DNA of 64,000 bases from AWTP1-13 sp963770295 (GCA_963770295.1 CAVYPA010000026.1:186001-250000), one strand, 5' to 3'; shown: positions 1 through 9,363, numbered from the stretch's first letter. The notes: generated by a model from the sequence alone, not told the origin. Numbers and translations: made by a program.

Positions 1-547
1 AGTTCGGCAGCGAGGAACCCTTTACATTCGATCCGAAGGCGCCACCGTGTTGAGGTTTTGCCAAGTGGGGTGAAGTGCCTCGAATGGCTCAGCGTTGGCG
101 TTAGAGTGTGAAATGGATGCTCTGCCAGCCAGCACTCCGAAAGCGCTGGTGAGGCGAGCAGACGACTGGCTTCGGTTGCGGCCCTTCCGGAGCCAGTCTT
201 TTTTTGAGCGATCCCCAAACTCACGGCTTCTTCACGGATCGGCGCTCGCGCGCCTAACAAACTTTCCGTCGCGCTGGACTTGGCCTGATTCGCCGACTTC
301 AGCCGCTCGAGTGGTGACAAAAAACTGGATCAGAGGGTGATCGACGCGGTTAGGCAAGCCGTCTTTCCGACACGCCACCAGGCATAACGGTCTCGCTGCT
401 CACCTACGAGATACCTTATCAATTTCGGCAATCCGAATGAAATCTGACCGTGTGGCGCGGGCGCGTCCTTTCGATTTTGCTCCAAGGATACTTGGGGAGG
501 CGATCCGTGCTAAATTAACGCATCATGGCCTGAAGGGAGGGACTGTC
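1..547. other. no recognisable gene
   Basis: I see no convincing gene here. The open frames lack family-like composition or a good ribosome binding site. The last bases carry the Shine-Dalgarno sequence (about 534-541) of the superoxide dismutase gene. Confidence 0.4.
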
Positions 548-566
548 ATGAAGACTTCTTTACGTC

Positions 567-1061
567 TTGGTGGGTTCGGCCTCGATCTTGGCGTTTTCAA
601 CGTTTTCGGCCGCCGCACAGAGCGCAAAGGCCTCGCTGAAGGATAAGGACAACAACGATGTCGGCAGCGCGACTTTGACCCAGACGCCAGCCGGAGTGCT
701 GATCGCGCTCTCGGTAAAAGGTTTGCCTGCCGGAGAGCACGCTTTTCATGTCCACGGCATCGGGAAATGCGAGCCGCCCTTCATGTCTGCCGGCGGTCAC
801 TTCAATCCCGACAAGAAGAAGCATGGGATGATGGCGGTCGACGGTCCCCACGCCGGTGACATGCCCAATCTCCACATTCCAGCAAATGGCGAGCTTGTCG
901 TTGAAGTGCTGAATGCGGCTGCGACGCTGGAGAAGGGTAAGGCAAATTCATTGTTCGGCCCAGAAGGCACAGCGTTGATCATCCATGCCGGCAAGGACGA
1001 CTACAAGACGGACCCAACCGGTGACGCAGGCGGTCGCATTGCCTGTGGCCCAGTGGAATAG
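567..1061 (+). CDS. sodC: Cu/Zn superoxide dismutase family protein (SodC), 5' end frameshifted
   Basis: Periplasmic Cu/Zn superoxide dismutase, which dismutes superoxide to peroxide and oxygen. The open frame carries the family hallmarks in order: the HVH copper-ligand pair in HAFHVHG, GGHFNP, the zinc-loop stretch DGPHAGDMPN, and a C-terminal IIHAGKDDYKTDPTGDAGGRIACG block. The intact frame can only start at TTG 567 or GTG 570, giving a short leader without basic residues. A well-placed AAGGGAGG precedes ATG 548 in another frame, which encodes MKTSLR. Removing one T near 566-568 would give a normal signal peptide, MKTSLRLVGSASILAFSTF, then SAAAQS. The native start is therefore probably 548, with a one-base insertion. 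The enzyme family is secure; whether this copy is expressed is not. Confidence 0.85.
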   Translation: MVGSASILAFSTFSAAAQSAKASLKDKDNNDVGSATLTQTPAGVLIALSVKGLPAGEHAFHVHGIGKCEPPFMSAGGHFNPDKKKHGMMAVDGPHAGDMPNLHIPANGELVVEVLNAAATLEKGKANSLFGPEGTALIIHAGKDDYKTDPTGDAGGRIACGPVE

Positions 1062-1507
1062 ACCCCGCTAAGACCATTGGGCCGGTCAATCTTCGGGCAA
1101 AATGTACGGACTGGCCTCCGGAACCGCTACACTTTGGTAGATAGCTAACCCGAGTTCTCCGCCCGTTTCGGTTTTTTTGACCATACGGCAAGACGGTTGA
1201 GGTGGAGCGTTCGCCGAGCGCATCATCGCCGAACGTGGCGTGCGCGACGGAAGAGGCGCCACAATACCGGCGAAGATCGAAAGCGCCTGTCACAGGGATG
1301 GCCCACCAGCACATCCGCTTGCGCTAGTGGCTGACTGCCGCTGAGCAGAGCAGCGAGCGGACAGCACTCGCAGTTCGACAGGTCGGTGTGCGCTCACGGC
1401 GAGCCCTCTTGCCATCGTATTCACGCCAAGCGAGAAAGCCCGAATTTCAGCGGGGTGTGCTCATCCTACAATTGCTGCGTTGCACGAAAAGTACGAAACT
1501 GCCCTAC
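1062..1507. other. intergenic, nothing recognised
   Basis: No gene, RNA or clear terminator recognised between sodC and the DUF2946 gene. Open frames on both strands here look like chance. Confidence 0.4.
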
Positions 1508-1912
1508 ATGCGATGGATGTGCGCACAACTGCGGACGTTCCTGCTGTTGGCTGTCGCCTTGACGGTGGCCGCGCACCCGATCGCGCGCTCTCTTCCCCCG
1601 TCCCACGTTCTGGTCAGTGAATTGGGCCTCGACGCGCAGGTTGTGATCTGCACCTCGCACGGGCCAGTTGCCCTCGACGAACCCGCGGGAACGCCCCAGC
1701 CGGTCACGAAGGACGCCCCGTGTCCATGGTGCGCCATCAAGGGCGAACTGGCAGGGAAGCTTGTTGCGATCGCGGCCGTGCAAATCGGAACGCTCGATCC
1801 ACCCCAGCTTCTGCCGCGCGACTATGCAGCCGTCCATTTCGTATCGCGACCCACTCCTGCTGACTGGCCAGCCCATGCGCCTCGCGGCCCGCCGTCGCTG
1901 ATCGGCGCTTAG
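1508..1912 (+). CDS. DUF2946-like small secreted protein
   Basis: 134-residue protein starting at ATG 1508 (MRWMCAQLRTFLLLAVALTV), with an N-terminal hydrophobic signal or anchor. It has a CPWC pair in the middle and a C-terminal PAHAPRGPP stretch like the RAPP end of DUF2946 proteins. That family is often found next to copper-related outer-membrane receptors or channels, and here a His-rich channel gene follows 78 bases downstream on the same strand. No biochemical function is established. A longer GTG start at 1388 is possible but would put unrelated sequence before the signal segment. The family call rests on the CxxC spacing and C-terminal motif only. Confidence 0.6.
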   Translation: MRWMCAQLRTFLLLAVALTVAAHPIARSLPPSHVLVSELGLDAQVVICTSHGPVALDEPAGTPQPVTKDAPCPWCAIKGELAGKLVAIAAVQIGTLDPPQLLPRDYAAVHFVSRPTPADWPAHAPRGPPSLIGA

Positions 1913-1990
1913 CAATTCCGTACCTCCAAGTTTGTTGCTTCCAGGCGTTTGGGCACGGCCCAGGCATCCGCATTTCTTAGGGAAACCCCC

Positions 1991-3067
1991 ATGGCTATCA
2001 AGTTCACCATTGTGACCGGTGCAGCGCTGCTGCTCGCCGGGCCGGCGTTCGCTCACCATCCAAGTGCAATCTCTGGCGCCGGCGGCGCCGGTCCCCTCAA
2101 CACAATCTCGGCGACCACCCTGGATCAAGGCCAGAGTGCCCTCTCCTCAGTTTATGAGTTCATTCACTTCGGCGGGCTCAGCGACGCGGCGCTGACTGCC
2201 GGAGCGCTGCTATCGGGTGACCACGCCCACAGCATCAAGACGGTTGAGAGCGTGGCAGTCACCTACGCCTACGGCGTCACCAATGATCTGACCGTCTCGG
2301 TGAGGTTGCCGTGGATCAGGCGCACCGGCATTCGCGAGGCAGAAATCGAAGACCCGGCCGAGCCGCCGGAAATCTTCAATCGCGGGGATGCGTCGGGCAT
2401 CGGCGACATGACATTTTTTGGCCAATACCGCTTCTATAACAATCGCGCTACCCGCACTGAGGCGGCCGTGCTGCTTGGCGTCAAGGCCCCGACCGGCGTC
2501 ACAGACCGCATTAACAATCAAGGCGAGCCCTTCGATGCGGAGTTCCAGCCAGGATCGGGGTCGTGGGACGGACTGTTTGGCCTCGCCTACACCAAGCGGT
2601 TCGGCCAATGGTCGTTCGATGCCAACGTGCTCTACATGCTCGTCACCAACGGCGTGCAGGATACCGACCTCGGCGACCGCTTCCTTTACAACGCCGCCAT
2701 CTCCTACCGCCTGACGCGCGAGTCCTCGGCTATGGTGCCCATGAAGTTGGGTGCGCTGCCGGACCCGATGTGGCACGGCGGCCCAGGCACGCATCAACAC
2801 ACCCATGAGCATCAGGAAGCACCTTCGGGACCGGCCCTAGACCTGGTGCTCGAACTCAACGGCGAATGGCACGCCAAGGAAGTCCAAAGTGGGGTCAAGG
2901 ACCCGAACTCGGGCGGCAATACCGTCTACATCGCTCCTGGGCTGCGTTTGTCCAAGGACAACTGGTCGAGCTTCGTGTCTGTCGGCATTCCCATCATCAA
3001 CGATCTCAACGGCATTCAGTCAGAGCCCGACATCCACATCGTGACGGGCGTGGCCTTCACCTTCTAG
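1991..3067 (+). CDS. outer-membrane channel, phenol-degradation MetA-like transporter family
   Basis: 358-residue predicted outer-membrane beta-barrel. It starts MAIKFTIVTGAALLLAGPAFA, a textbook Sec signal with AFA cleavage. The body has alternating aromatic/hydrophobic strands (YEFIHFGG, VAVTYAYGVTNDLTVSVRLPW, FGQYRFY, FGLAYTKRFG) and ends in VTGVAFTF, with the terminal Phe expected of barrel proteins. It resembles proteins annotated as transporter or phenol-degradation MetA pathway family. A loop rich in His (HGGPGTHQHTHEHQ) and HH immediately after the signal suggest metal binding. The position after the CPWC protein and SodC fits a copper-handling locus, but that is inference. Confidence 0.65.
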   Translation: MAIKFTIVTGAALLLAGPAFAHHPSAISGAGGAGPLNTISATTLDQGQSALSSVYEFIHFGGLSDAALTAGALLSGDHAHSIKTVESVAVTYAYGVTNDLTVSVRLPWIRRTGIREAEIEDPAEPPEIFNRGDASGIGDMTFFGQYRFYNNRATRTEAAVLLGVKAPTGVTDRINNQGEPFDAEFQPGSGSWDGLFGLAYTKRFGQWSFDANVLYMLVTNGVQDTDLGDRFLYNAAISYRLTRESSAMVPMKLGALPDPMWHGGPGTHQHTHEHQEAPSGPALDLVLELNGEWHAKEVQSGVKDPNSGGNTVYIAPGLRLSKDNWSSFVSVGIPIINDLNGIQSEPDIHIVTGVAFTF

Positions 3068-3273
3068 GTTCGCGGCAAGCTGCGCCCAAGGCTTAAGTGG
3101 TCGCGCATCGCGACAAGCCTGTCAGGCCTACTGACAAACATCGAAATCTATGAGGGCGCCTGTATCTGGTGTTATACCGCCACTTGAAACTCCCAACTCC
3201 TGTGGCCGTTGCGGGATACCATCATCGCCCGGTTCGTGATTCCCTCCCTCCATTGATTCGGATGGAGGGCAGG

Positions 3274-4260
3274 ATGTCGGCACTATTGATCCGGCGCGAC
3301 CGCACCCCGACGGTGCTACGCAAACTCGCCAAGGGCGAGAGCAATGCGCGCCTTACACGGCGGATCCTGGCGATTGCCAATGCGCTCGATGGCATGAGCC
3401 GGGAGGAGGCGGCGCAGGCGGCAGGCATGGACCGCCAAACGCTGCGCGACTGGGTCATCCGCTACAACGAGGACAGCCTCGATGGGCTCGCCGACCGGGC
3501 GCGTGACGGGCGTCCGCCGAAGCTCGACGCCGAGGAGAAGGCCGAACTCTATCGCCTTGTGCTCGACGGCTCGGCTCCGGAGGCGAGCGGCCTTTCGGCC
3601 TTCACGCGCGAGGATCTGGTGCGCATTTGCAAGAAGCGGTTCGGCAAGAGCCTGCATGTGACCTCAATGGGTCGCATCTTGCGCGAGCTCGGGCTTTCGC
3701 GACAAAAGGCGCGGCCCAGCCACCCGGAAAAGAACCCGGCCGCACAGGCGGCCTTTAAAAAGAGCTTCGGCGCTGCTCAGAAAAATTCAGCGTACGCACA
3801 AAAACAAGCGCATCCGCCTGTTCTTCCAGGATGAGGCGCGGATCGGTCAGAAGGGTCGAACCTGCCATATCTGGTGGACGCGCGGCGAGCGCCCACCGGG
3901 GCTCTGCGACAAGCGCTTCACATTCGCCTACATCTTCGCTTGCGTTGAGCCCGGCACCGACAACGGCTTTGCCCTCGTCATGCCCTATGCCAACACCGAG
4001 GCGATGCAGCAGTTCCTCGACCGCTTCGCTGCCACCATCGCCGACGATGAGCACGTCGTCATGGTGCTTGATCAGGCCGGCTGGCATGACTCGCGCGCGC
4101 TCAGCGTGCCGGCCAACGTCACGCCTGTGGCCCTGCCGCCCTATTCACCTGAGCTCAATCCGTCGAACGCGTGTGGCTCTACCTCAAGGAGCGCTTCCTC
4201 TCGCACCGGCTGCATGAGGACTACGAGGCTATCGTCGATGCCGCCTGCAAGGCTTGGAGG
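3274..4260 (+). pseudogene. IS630-family transposase, two frameshifts
   Basis: The N-terminal helix-turn-helix part (MSALLIRRDRTPTVLRKLAK to KNPAAQAAFKK) reads to about 3765. The catalytic part continues one frame over (IRLFFQDEARIGQKGR, then MVLDQAGWHDS, then LPPYSPELNP). The second shift near 4161 moves VERVWLYLKERF, with the terminal catalytic Glu, into a further frame. Comparing the first junction with the expected reading (SFAALLRKIQ) suggests two lost bases; the second looks like one lost G in the CCG-GTC-GAA stretch. No slippery heptamer sits in the correct phase at the first junction, so programmed frameshifting is not supported. The element is probably dead. I could not define terminal inverted repeats. 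Confidence 0.85.
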
Positions 4261-4473
4261 CGAGGCTTTCCCTCCCGCAGCTCAGCATTTGCAGCAACGT
4301 GTCACTGCTGGTTATCCGTCGTCGGACGAGGATTGTCCCCACCTTGATGCATGCCGCCTTCTACGCCGAATGATTCCACAGGCCACATCACTCGATCTGG
4401 TACTCGTTGGGGTGACCCATTACACTGGCAGGTGGGGTTCGGTGCGGGACATCGCTTTAAGGTTTCACAAAAG

Positions 4474-4758
4474 ATGAAACGCGAGCGTCCGGCCGACGAG
4501 ATTAGGCGTTGGGCTATTAGAGCACGGCTGCGCGGCATGCCTACCCGCGAGATCGCGGTGCGCGTTGATCGAAGCTATATGACGATAAAGGGATATCTTC
4601 GCGACTGCGGCGGCACGGTCGGCGGGGTCTTCTATCTCAACCGTCTTACCGCCACGGCCTTGTTCACAGAACAAGAGCTCTTGGAAATGGGGGCAGTTTG
4701 GAACGGCCGCTGTTGGGTTGGTCCCGGTCATGGTTGGCAATCGGATCATCCCTTATAG
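4474..4758 (+). CDS. hypothetical helix-turn-helix-like protein
   Basis: 94-residue open frame from ATG 4474 (MKRERPADEIRRWAIRARLRG). Residues about 10-45 (PTREIAVRVDRSYMTIKGYLRDCGG) resemble a small helix-turn-helix of the kind found in phage and transposon regulators. The rest is not recognised. It sits just after the dead IS630 in an accessory stretch, and a longer frame runs upstream to 4351. It may be a fragment. Confidence 0.4.
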   Translation: MKRERPADEIRRWAIRARLRGMPTREIAVRVDRSYMTIKGYLRDCGGTVGGVFYLNRLTATALFTEQELLEMGAVWNGRCWVGPGHGWQSDHPL

Positions 4759-4792
4759 GACTTCCGGCGGCTGGCTCGGAAGGGCTGCGGCG

Positions 4793-4989
4793 TCACATCT
4801 TAGAAGCGCCAAGCAGCTCTAGCTGCCTTTCGATGCGAGCCAAAACTTGCTTTCGGTCCAGCCGACTTGCAAGTTCGACTGTCAGTCCCAAAGAAGCGCC
4901 AAAAGGAACAGTGCGCTGCACACCACGAGCAAGAGCACCCAGGTCCACTCCGGCCATAACGGCTCAGCGTCGGGATAGTTGGTTCTCAT
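4793..4989 (-). other. two overlapping small ORFs (35 and 54 residues)
   Basis: Two short minus-strand frames overlap. The first, 4882-4989, encodes 35 residues starting MRTNYPDAEPLWPEWTW followed by one strongly hydrophobic segment (VLLLVVCSALFLLALLWD), a single-pass membrane peptide. The second, 4793-4957, encodes 54 residues starting MAGVDLGALARG and ending in an amphipathic helix (LASRLDRKQVLARIERQLELL). Only one is likely to be the true gene. Both lie downstream of the phage terminase-like remnant on the same strand, past a terminator, so they may be phage-derived. Confidence 0.3.
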
Positions 4990-5030
4990 CGCTGCACACT
5001 CTTTCGAGTTGTTGTCCAGACGATTACTAC

Positions 5031-5065
5031 GAAAAACGGGCTCCCAGCGGCGGCCAGGAGCCCGT
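5031..5065 (-). terminator. rho-independent terminator
   Basis: Reading the minus strand, ACGGGCTCC (5065-5057) pairs perfectly with GGAGCCCGT (5044-5036) across a 12-base loop and is followed by a T run (TTTTTC, 5036-5031). It lies downstream of the terminase-like remnant on the same strand. Confidence 0.7.
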
Positions 5066-5233
5066 CACTTTTGAAAGGGCCGAAACGGTCCAGCGGGGTA
5101 AATTGACTGTCTCTCGCCCCATAACAGGAAAACGTATGCTTGACCTCCAATTGCGCTGATGAGAGGCAGTTGCAGGCGATCGCCCGACGGTTTATCTCGT
5201 TATGTTAGGCGGTAGGGCAGCAGGAGGGCGCGA

Positions 5234-5600
5234 TCAACTCTCGTGGTCCTCCTCAAAGCCGTCTGTCGTGGACATTTGCTCTAGGGGCGGCTCACCGGCT
5301 TCATCGGCTAATCTATTGAAATGCTGAGCCAGTTCTTTCCTGGCCTCAAAAACAACTGCATCAACCTCTTTCCGTACCCACGAAACTGTTGCCGGCTAAG
5401 CGAGCGATACGCGGGGCTATGCCGCCCAGCTTGGATAGAAAGGCGCCTACCACCAGTTTCATATCCGCTAGCGCCGTCGCGGTGGGCATGAGTGTTTTTG
5501 TTTTTTCTGCAATGCGGAGGCGGATCAATTCAGACTTTGCCGCCGTGAACTCTTGATCAACTTTTGACTTGGACGAACGCCGCTCCGGCGCACGAGGCAT
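5234..5600 (-). pseudogene. phage terminase small subunit-like remnant, frameshifted
   Basis: The first part (from 5600, MPRAPERRSSKSKVDQEF) has the charged helix KSELIRLRIAEKTKTLMP followed by ADMKLVVGAFLSKLGGIAPRIA. This layout is seen in Nu1-type or phage DNA-packaging small subunits. The frame breaks near 5370. In another frame the minus strand continues VDAVVFEARKELAQHFNRLA and then DEAGEPPLEQM to a stop at 5234. Joined, the two halves give one coherent protein of about 121 residues, so I read this as a single gene with one indel. The resemblance is from memory of the family layout, not an alignment. Confidence 0.5.
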
Positions 5601-6038
5601 CTATGCATTGAGTGCTCGCAACCGGGGCGCGCCATTGCGCCTTGACTAGAAAAATAAAGAATGACTGCCGTCCCGCGGACCCGGCGTGAACTACGTGCAT
5701 CGAAGGAACCGAGCGCGGTCACGACGCATTCGTCACAACCACAGAGAAGCAAACTAGGGCCGCGGACCATGGCCCGCATTAGTGCGCCTAGCGTCGCCAA
5801 CCGATCTCGACGGGACTGTTCCAGGCACGTCTGACTTTGAAATCAGGGTTCGAACCGATAGGCGTGTTTGCGCTTCGGTGGCGAGCCTAGAACCTCTCTT
5901 ACATCCCTGGCAAACGGACAGTTCGAAGCGCTCGCGTCTGTAGTTGCTGCGGTTCTGCTTGCATCTGTAGCTACTCAAGCTGGTACGGGATGAACCAGCA
6001 CGGCCGTCCGAGGGTGGTTGGTGAGGAGCGAAGCCCCC
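5601..6038. other. intergenic, nothing recognised
   Basis: No gene recognised. A tRNA-like T-arm (GGGTTCGAACC near 5847) occurs but no cloverleaf can be built around it. Confidence 0.35.
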
Positions 6039-6161
6039 ATGCCACGGCTACAGTTTTGGCTATGGGCAACCGTGGTTGCTGTGCTCATCACTCCGATAGT
6101 CATAACGGCGGGCTTTTTTCTTCGCCAGAGAGTACGGGCCCGTTTGTGCAGCCATTCTTAG
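6039..6161 (+). CDS. small single-pass membrane protein (40 residues)
   Basis: Short frame MPRLQFWLWATVVAVLITPI continuing to a basic tail (LRQRVRARLCSHS). One hydrophobic helix spans about residues 6-29. A GAGGAG at about 6023-6028 precedes the ATG by roughly ten bases, which is acceptable for a ribosome binding site. Function unknown. Confidence 0.4.
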   Translation: MPRLQFWLWATVVAVLITPIVITAGFFLRQRVRARLCSHS

Positions 6162-6238
6162 CTTGATCGCGTGGGCATAGATTGCAGCAATGACCTACAT
6201 CGCCTTTCGCGCAATCGGTAAAATGTTGAGCAACAGTA

Positions 6239-6259
6239 AGCGGCCACGAGTGAGAAGAC
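6239..6259 (+). repeat. 21-bp direct repeat, copy 1
   Basis: AGCGGCCACGAGTGAGAAGAC. It recurs at 6742-6762 with a single A-to-G change. The copies bracket a small membrane-protein frame. Confidence 0.6.
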
Positions 6260-6362
6260 GCCCGTGTATTTCACACCAGGTTAACCTTGGCCCCTTCCTT
6301 CCTCGATATTGACCTGGCATTCTTCTCTTCAAGCTTAGCCTTCTTATTATGCCAGGCGTGAT

Positions 6363-6647
6363 GTGGGTAGTCGGGAATGGCTATGGTGGATCGTCTTTGC
6401 GAGCGTTGCGTTGCTCGCCGGCGGCATAGCGTTCGTTATGTGGCCTCACCCGCGGATGACGTATTGTACAACGACCTTCGACACCTGCATTATCAATAGG
6501 CGTGGCCAATGGAATGTTCTGGATACGCCGTGTCCCGCTGGCCAGTCACCGCGGTTCGCTTCGGTCGCGATACACCGTTGTCATTCGATCAAGCTGCCAG
6601 GTAATTCGACACCGCTGTATGTCTGCCCTATCGCTTGCGGCGCGTGA
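6363..6647 (+). CDS. hypothetical membrane-anchored Cys-rich protein
   Basis: 94 residues from a GTG start. One N-terminal membrane helix (WLWWIVFASVALLAGGIAFVMW) is followed by a short external domain with six cysteines (MTYCTTTFDTCII, TPCPAG, HRCHSI, YVCPIACG), a pattern that could form disulfides in the periplasm. I recognise no family. No strong ribosome binding site is visible. Confidence 0.4.
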   Translation: MGSREWLWWIVFASVALLAGGIAFVMWPHPRMTYCTTTFDTCIINRRGQWNVLDTPCPAGQSPRFASVAIHRCHSIKLPGNSTPLYVCPIACGA

Positions 6648-6741
6648 GCTTGCTCGACGATGAAAAAGCGGACCCGGAAATCAGCAAACGTGTCTAACGA
6701 GCAGCGGGTAATACCGTTGTCGATTGCGGAGCGTCAGGGTG

Positions 6742-6762
6742 AGCGGCCACGAGTGAGGAGAC
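6742..6762 (+). repeat. 21-bp direct repeat, copy 2
   Basis: AGCGGCCACGAGTGAGGAGAC, one mismatch from the copy at 6239-6259. It lies about 170 bases before the IS256 transposase start. Confidence 0.6.
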
Positions 6763-6934
6763 AGCGGTGGGTAGAGGAATGATCGATTTAACGGGGCAGC
6801 GTTTCGTCGTCTTCGCGTCGTGGACGATGACGTACAGAATCTTTCGCGAAATTTTCTGAGGGGTTGGTGGCCTCACGGTTCGGGTAGGCTGGTCGTGTAC
6901 GAAGCGATCGAGCCAACCGAAGAGGAAGCCACCA

Positions 6935-8131
6935 ATGAACGAGGATAGCACGAACCAGGGTCAGGTCATCCGGATCGATGACGAACGGGTGCGTGATTAC
7001 TTGCGCAGCGTGGTACGCGGCAGCGTTGAGGAGACCTTGAACGCACTGCTGGAGGCGGAAGCGGAGCAGCTGTGCAAGGCGCAGCGCTACGAGCGCACTG
7101 AGGCGCGTCGCGACACGCGGGCGGGGAGCTATCGGCGCAAACTTGGCACGCAGGCTGGCGAGGTCACGCTGAAGGTGCCGAAGCTGCGGCAGCAGACGTT
7201 CGAGACGGCGATTATTGAGCGTTACCGGCGGCGGGAGAGCTCGGTTGAGGAGGCGCTGATCGAGATGTACCTGGCGGGGGTGTCGGTTAGGCGCGTAGAG
7301 GACATCACCGAAGCCTTGTGGGGTACTCGGGTGTCGCCGGCGACGGTGTCGAACCTGAACAAAAAGATCTACGGCACGATTGAGGCCTGGCGGAACCGGG
7401 CGATCAGCGGTGAGCACCCTTACGTATACCTCGACGGCATTGTGTTGAAGCGGACCTGGGCGGGCGAGGTCAGGAACGTGTCGCTGCTGGTTGCGACCTC
7501 GGTCAACGGCGAGGGCTATCGCGAGATCCTCGGCATCGTCGAAGGGGCCAAGGAGGATAAGGCCGGCTGGCTGAGCTTTTTGAAGCACTTGAAGGATCGG
7601 GGTCTTGCCGGCGTGCGGCTAATCATCAGCGATGCGTGCCTGGGGCTGGTGGAGGCCGCTGGTGAGGTGTTCGCGGATGCGCGCTGGCAAAGGTGCGTGG
7701 TGCACTGGTACCGCAACGCGTTTGTGCACGTGCCGCGGGCCAAGATGGCGGAAGTTGCTTTGATGCTGAAGGCAATCCACGCGAGTGAGAGCCGGCAGGG
7801 GGCCGAGGCGACCGCCGAGCGGGTGCGGGCCAGGCTCGAGGACATGAAGCTGTCCAAGCTGGCGGAGTGGATTGCTGTCACGGTTGGCGAGACGCTGAGC
7901 TATCACGCTTTCCCGTCTGCGCATTGGCGACGCATTCGCACGAACAACGCGCTCGAGCGGCTGCTGCGCGAGATTCGGCGGCGCACGCGGGTGGTGGGCG
8001 TGTTCCCGGATGGGCAAAGTGCGCTCAACCTGGCAGCGGCTCGCCTGCGCTACGTTGCCGGCTCAGAATGGTCGACGCGACGCTATCTCAACATGGACCT
8101 GCTCAGGGAGGCGGTCGATGCCGTGGCATGA
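6935..8131 (+). CDS. IS256-family (Mutator-type) transposase, intact
   Basis: 398-residue transposase of normal length for IS256. The DDE triad is visible: Asp167 in YVYLDGIVLKR, Asp233 in RLIISDACLGL, and Glu341 in TNNALERLLREIRRRTRVVG. The CVVHWYRN insertion motif is also present. The N-terminal part holds the YERTEARRDTRAGSYRRKL DNA-binding region. The frame is uninterrupted, so this copy may be active. I could not match left and right terminal inverted repeats: the sequence before the gene (about 6833-6860, ACAGAATCTTTCGCGAAATT) has no evident counterpart in the 170 bases after the stop. The right end may be lost. Confidence 0.92.
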   Translation: MNEDSTNQGQVIRIDDERVRDYLRSVVRGSVEETLNALLEAEAEQLCKAQRYERTEARRDTRAGSYRRKLGTQAGEVTLKVPKLRQQTFETAIIERYRRRESSVEEALIEMYLAGVSVRRVEDITEALWGTRVSPATVSNLNKKIYGTIEAWRNRAISGEHPYVYLDGIVLKRTWAGEVRNVSLLVATSVNGEGYREILGIVEGAKEDKAGWLSFLKHLKDRGLAGVRLIISDACLGLVEAAGEVFADARWQRCVVHWYRNAFVHVPRAKMAEVALMLKAIHASESRQGAEATAERVRARLEDMKLSKLAEWIAVTVGETLSYHAFPSAHWRRIRTNNALERLLREIRRRTRVVGVFPDGQSALNLAAARLRYVAGSEWSTRRYLNMDLLREAVDAVA

Positions 8132-8350
8132 CATCAGCGACGGCGGCGTGCTCGCTCTGGTTCACCAGGAGGATGGCCGCCATCTCCACTCCGCCCCCCA
8201 TCGCTCGCCAGAGTGGGCGAGCGAGCGATGGTGGCTCCGGGAGGATGGCTTTGAGTTTCCTGGAGCTCGCCAATTGGGAAATCGGCCTATCCGGCCGCGA
8301 GCGGCACCAACCTCGAAAGTGCGAAAGACTCTGGACACCACCTCGTGGAC
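8132..8350. other. IS256 right flank with hairpin
   Basis: No gene. An inverted repeat CCATCGCTCG (8198-8207) pairs with CGAGCGATGG (8222-8231). It is not followed by a T run, so it is not a standard terminator. Confidence 0.4.
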
Positions 8351-8637
8351 TTCGCGGGCATGGGCGGCCCCAACCGCATGTGGCTGTGCGTCTGCGATTG
8401 TGGGGCAAAAACGACGGTGCCTACCCGCAATCTGAGAACCGGCAATACGACGTAATGCGGATGTCTCCGTCTGGACCGCCTAGAGCAAGCACGGAAAAGG
8501 ACACAACAGCTGCGGGCGCGGAAACTGACACACAATGGACGCCGGCAAAGCTTGGCAGCGTGGGCGGAGAGACCAAAATTCCGAAACAGACCATTTACTA
8601 TCGGGTGGCCAATTCACTTGGCCTTATCGCGGGATAA
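8351..8637 (+). pseudogene. phage-type Cys-rich (CDCG...CGCL) protein remnant
   Basis: In one frame the sequence reads RMWLCVCDCGAKTTVPTRNL then RTGNTT, a TAA stop (8454-8456), then CGCLRLDRLEQARKRTQ. The paired C-x-C-D-C-G and C-G-C-L motifs separated by about 20 residues are typical of phage and plasmid proteins that bind zinc and often carry AP2/HNH-like modules. A second change of frame lies downstream, where the other frame reads ETKIPKQTIYYRVANSLG, a helix-turn-helix-like end. One nonsense codon plus one frameshift make this a dead gene. Confidence 0.5.
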
Positions 8638-9363
8638 GTGAAATGGATCGCTGGCTCGGAATGGTGCGCTGGCGACGCAGAGGAAGAAACCCAGCAGGCA
8701 CCATTATTGCGTTGAGGTCGCCCAGTTGGCGTTGGTGAACGTAGTTGACCGCGCCCACCGTAGCGCCGATCCGCTCAAGCCCGCGATGAGGGGCAAACTC
8801 ACATGGACTTGTCGGATCGACGGCAGCGGACGCGATCAACTCGCGGAAGGTGACAATAAAAGCGTCTGTGCGGTCTACCTGTTGCCGGACCTCCTCATCC
8901 CTCATTGAGTTAATCCCCGTCAGTGTCTGTCGTGGGCGCCGGTTCTTTCGGTTCACCTGCCTGGTTCGCGAACTCTTTGAACTGGTTCGCCAGAGAAGCG
9001 CCTCGCCGACAGAACCGCGGTGTTCCAAGGCTTCTACGCGTGCCGGACGGCCTTCTTCGCCACCTGGTTTGCCATCGTTTCCAGCGACAAGCAGTTGATT
9101 GTCGACTACGGGCCCCCATCATGCTGCGGCAGCGACCCGTGAAGTGACGCGGCTCGCCTTGAGCAAACCGGGCTGGCGGGTCGCGTTTCACGCTCTCATT
9201 TTAGTAACGCGGTCGACCGTGTGACGGACAATACTCGGCTCGGCTCGCTTCACGCGGCATGCGTCTTGGAAAAGAAAATGGCCCTCAGCGATCCGAAGGC
9301 ATCGAAACGAGCAAACAGGACATCCGAAGAAACAATGGTACCGACGGTCCTTGAGGGCAGAAG
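8638..9363. other. accessory stretch, no confident gene
   Basis: Short frames on both strands, including a plus-strand fragment near 9000-9130 reading FYACRTAFFATWFAIVSSDK. Nothing has a start, a ribosome binding site and family resemblance together. Probably degraded accessory DNA. Confidence 0.35.

Noticed and set aside
3740..3790. Programmed frameshift in the IS630 transposase
   Set aside because: No slippery sequence in the right phase, and a second indel follows later, so decay is more likely.
5830..5860. Possible tRNA near GGGTTCGAACC
   Set aside because: Only a T-arm-like segment; acceptor and D-arms cannot be paired.
6788..7588. 266-residue minus-strand frame
   Set aside because: Antisense to the intact IS256 transposase and lacking any family feature.
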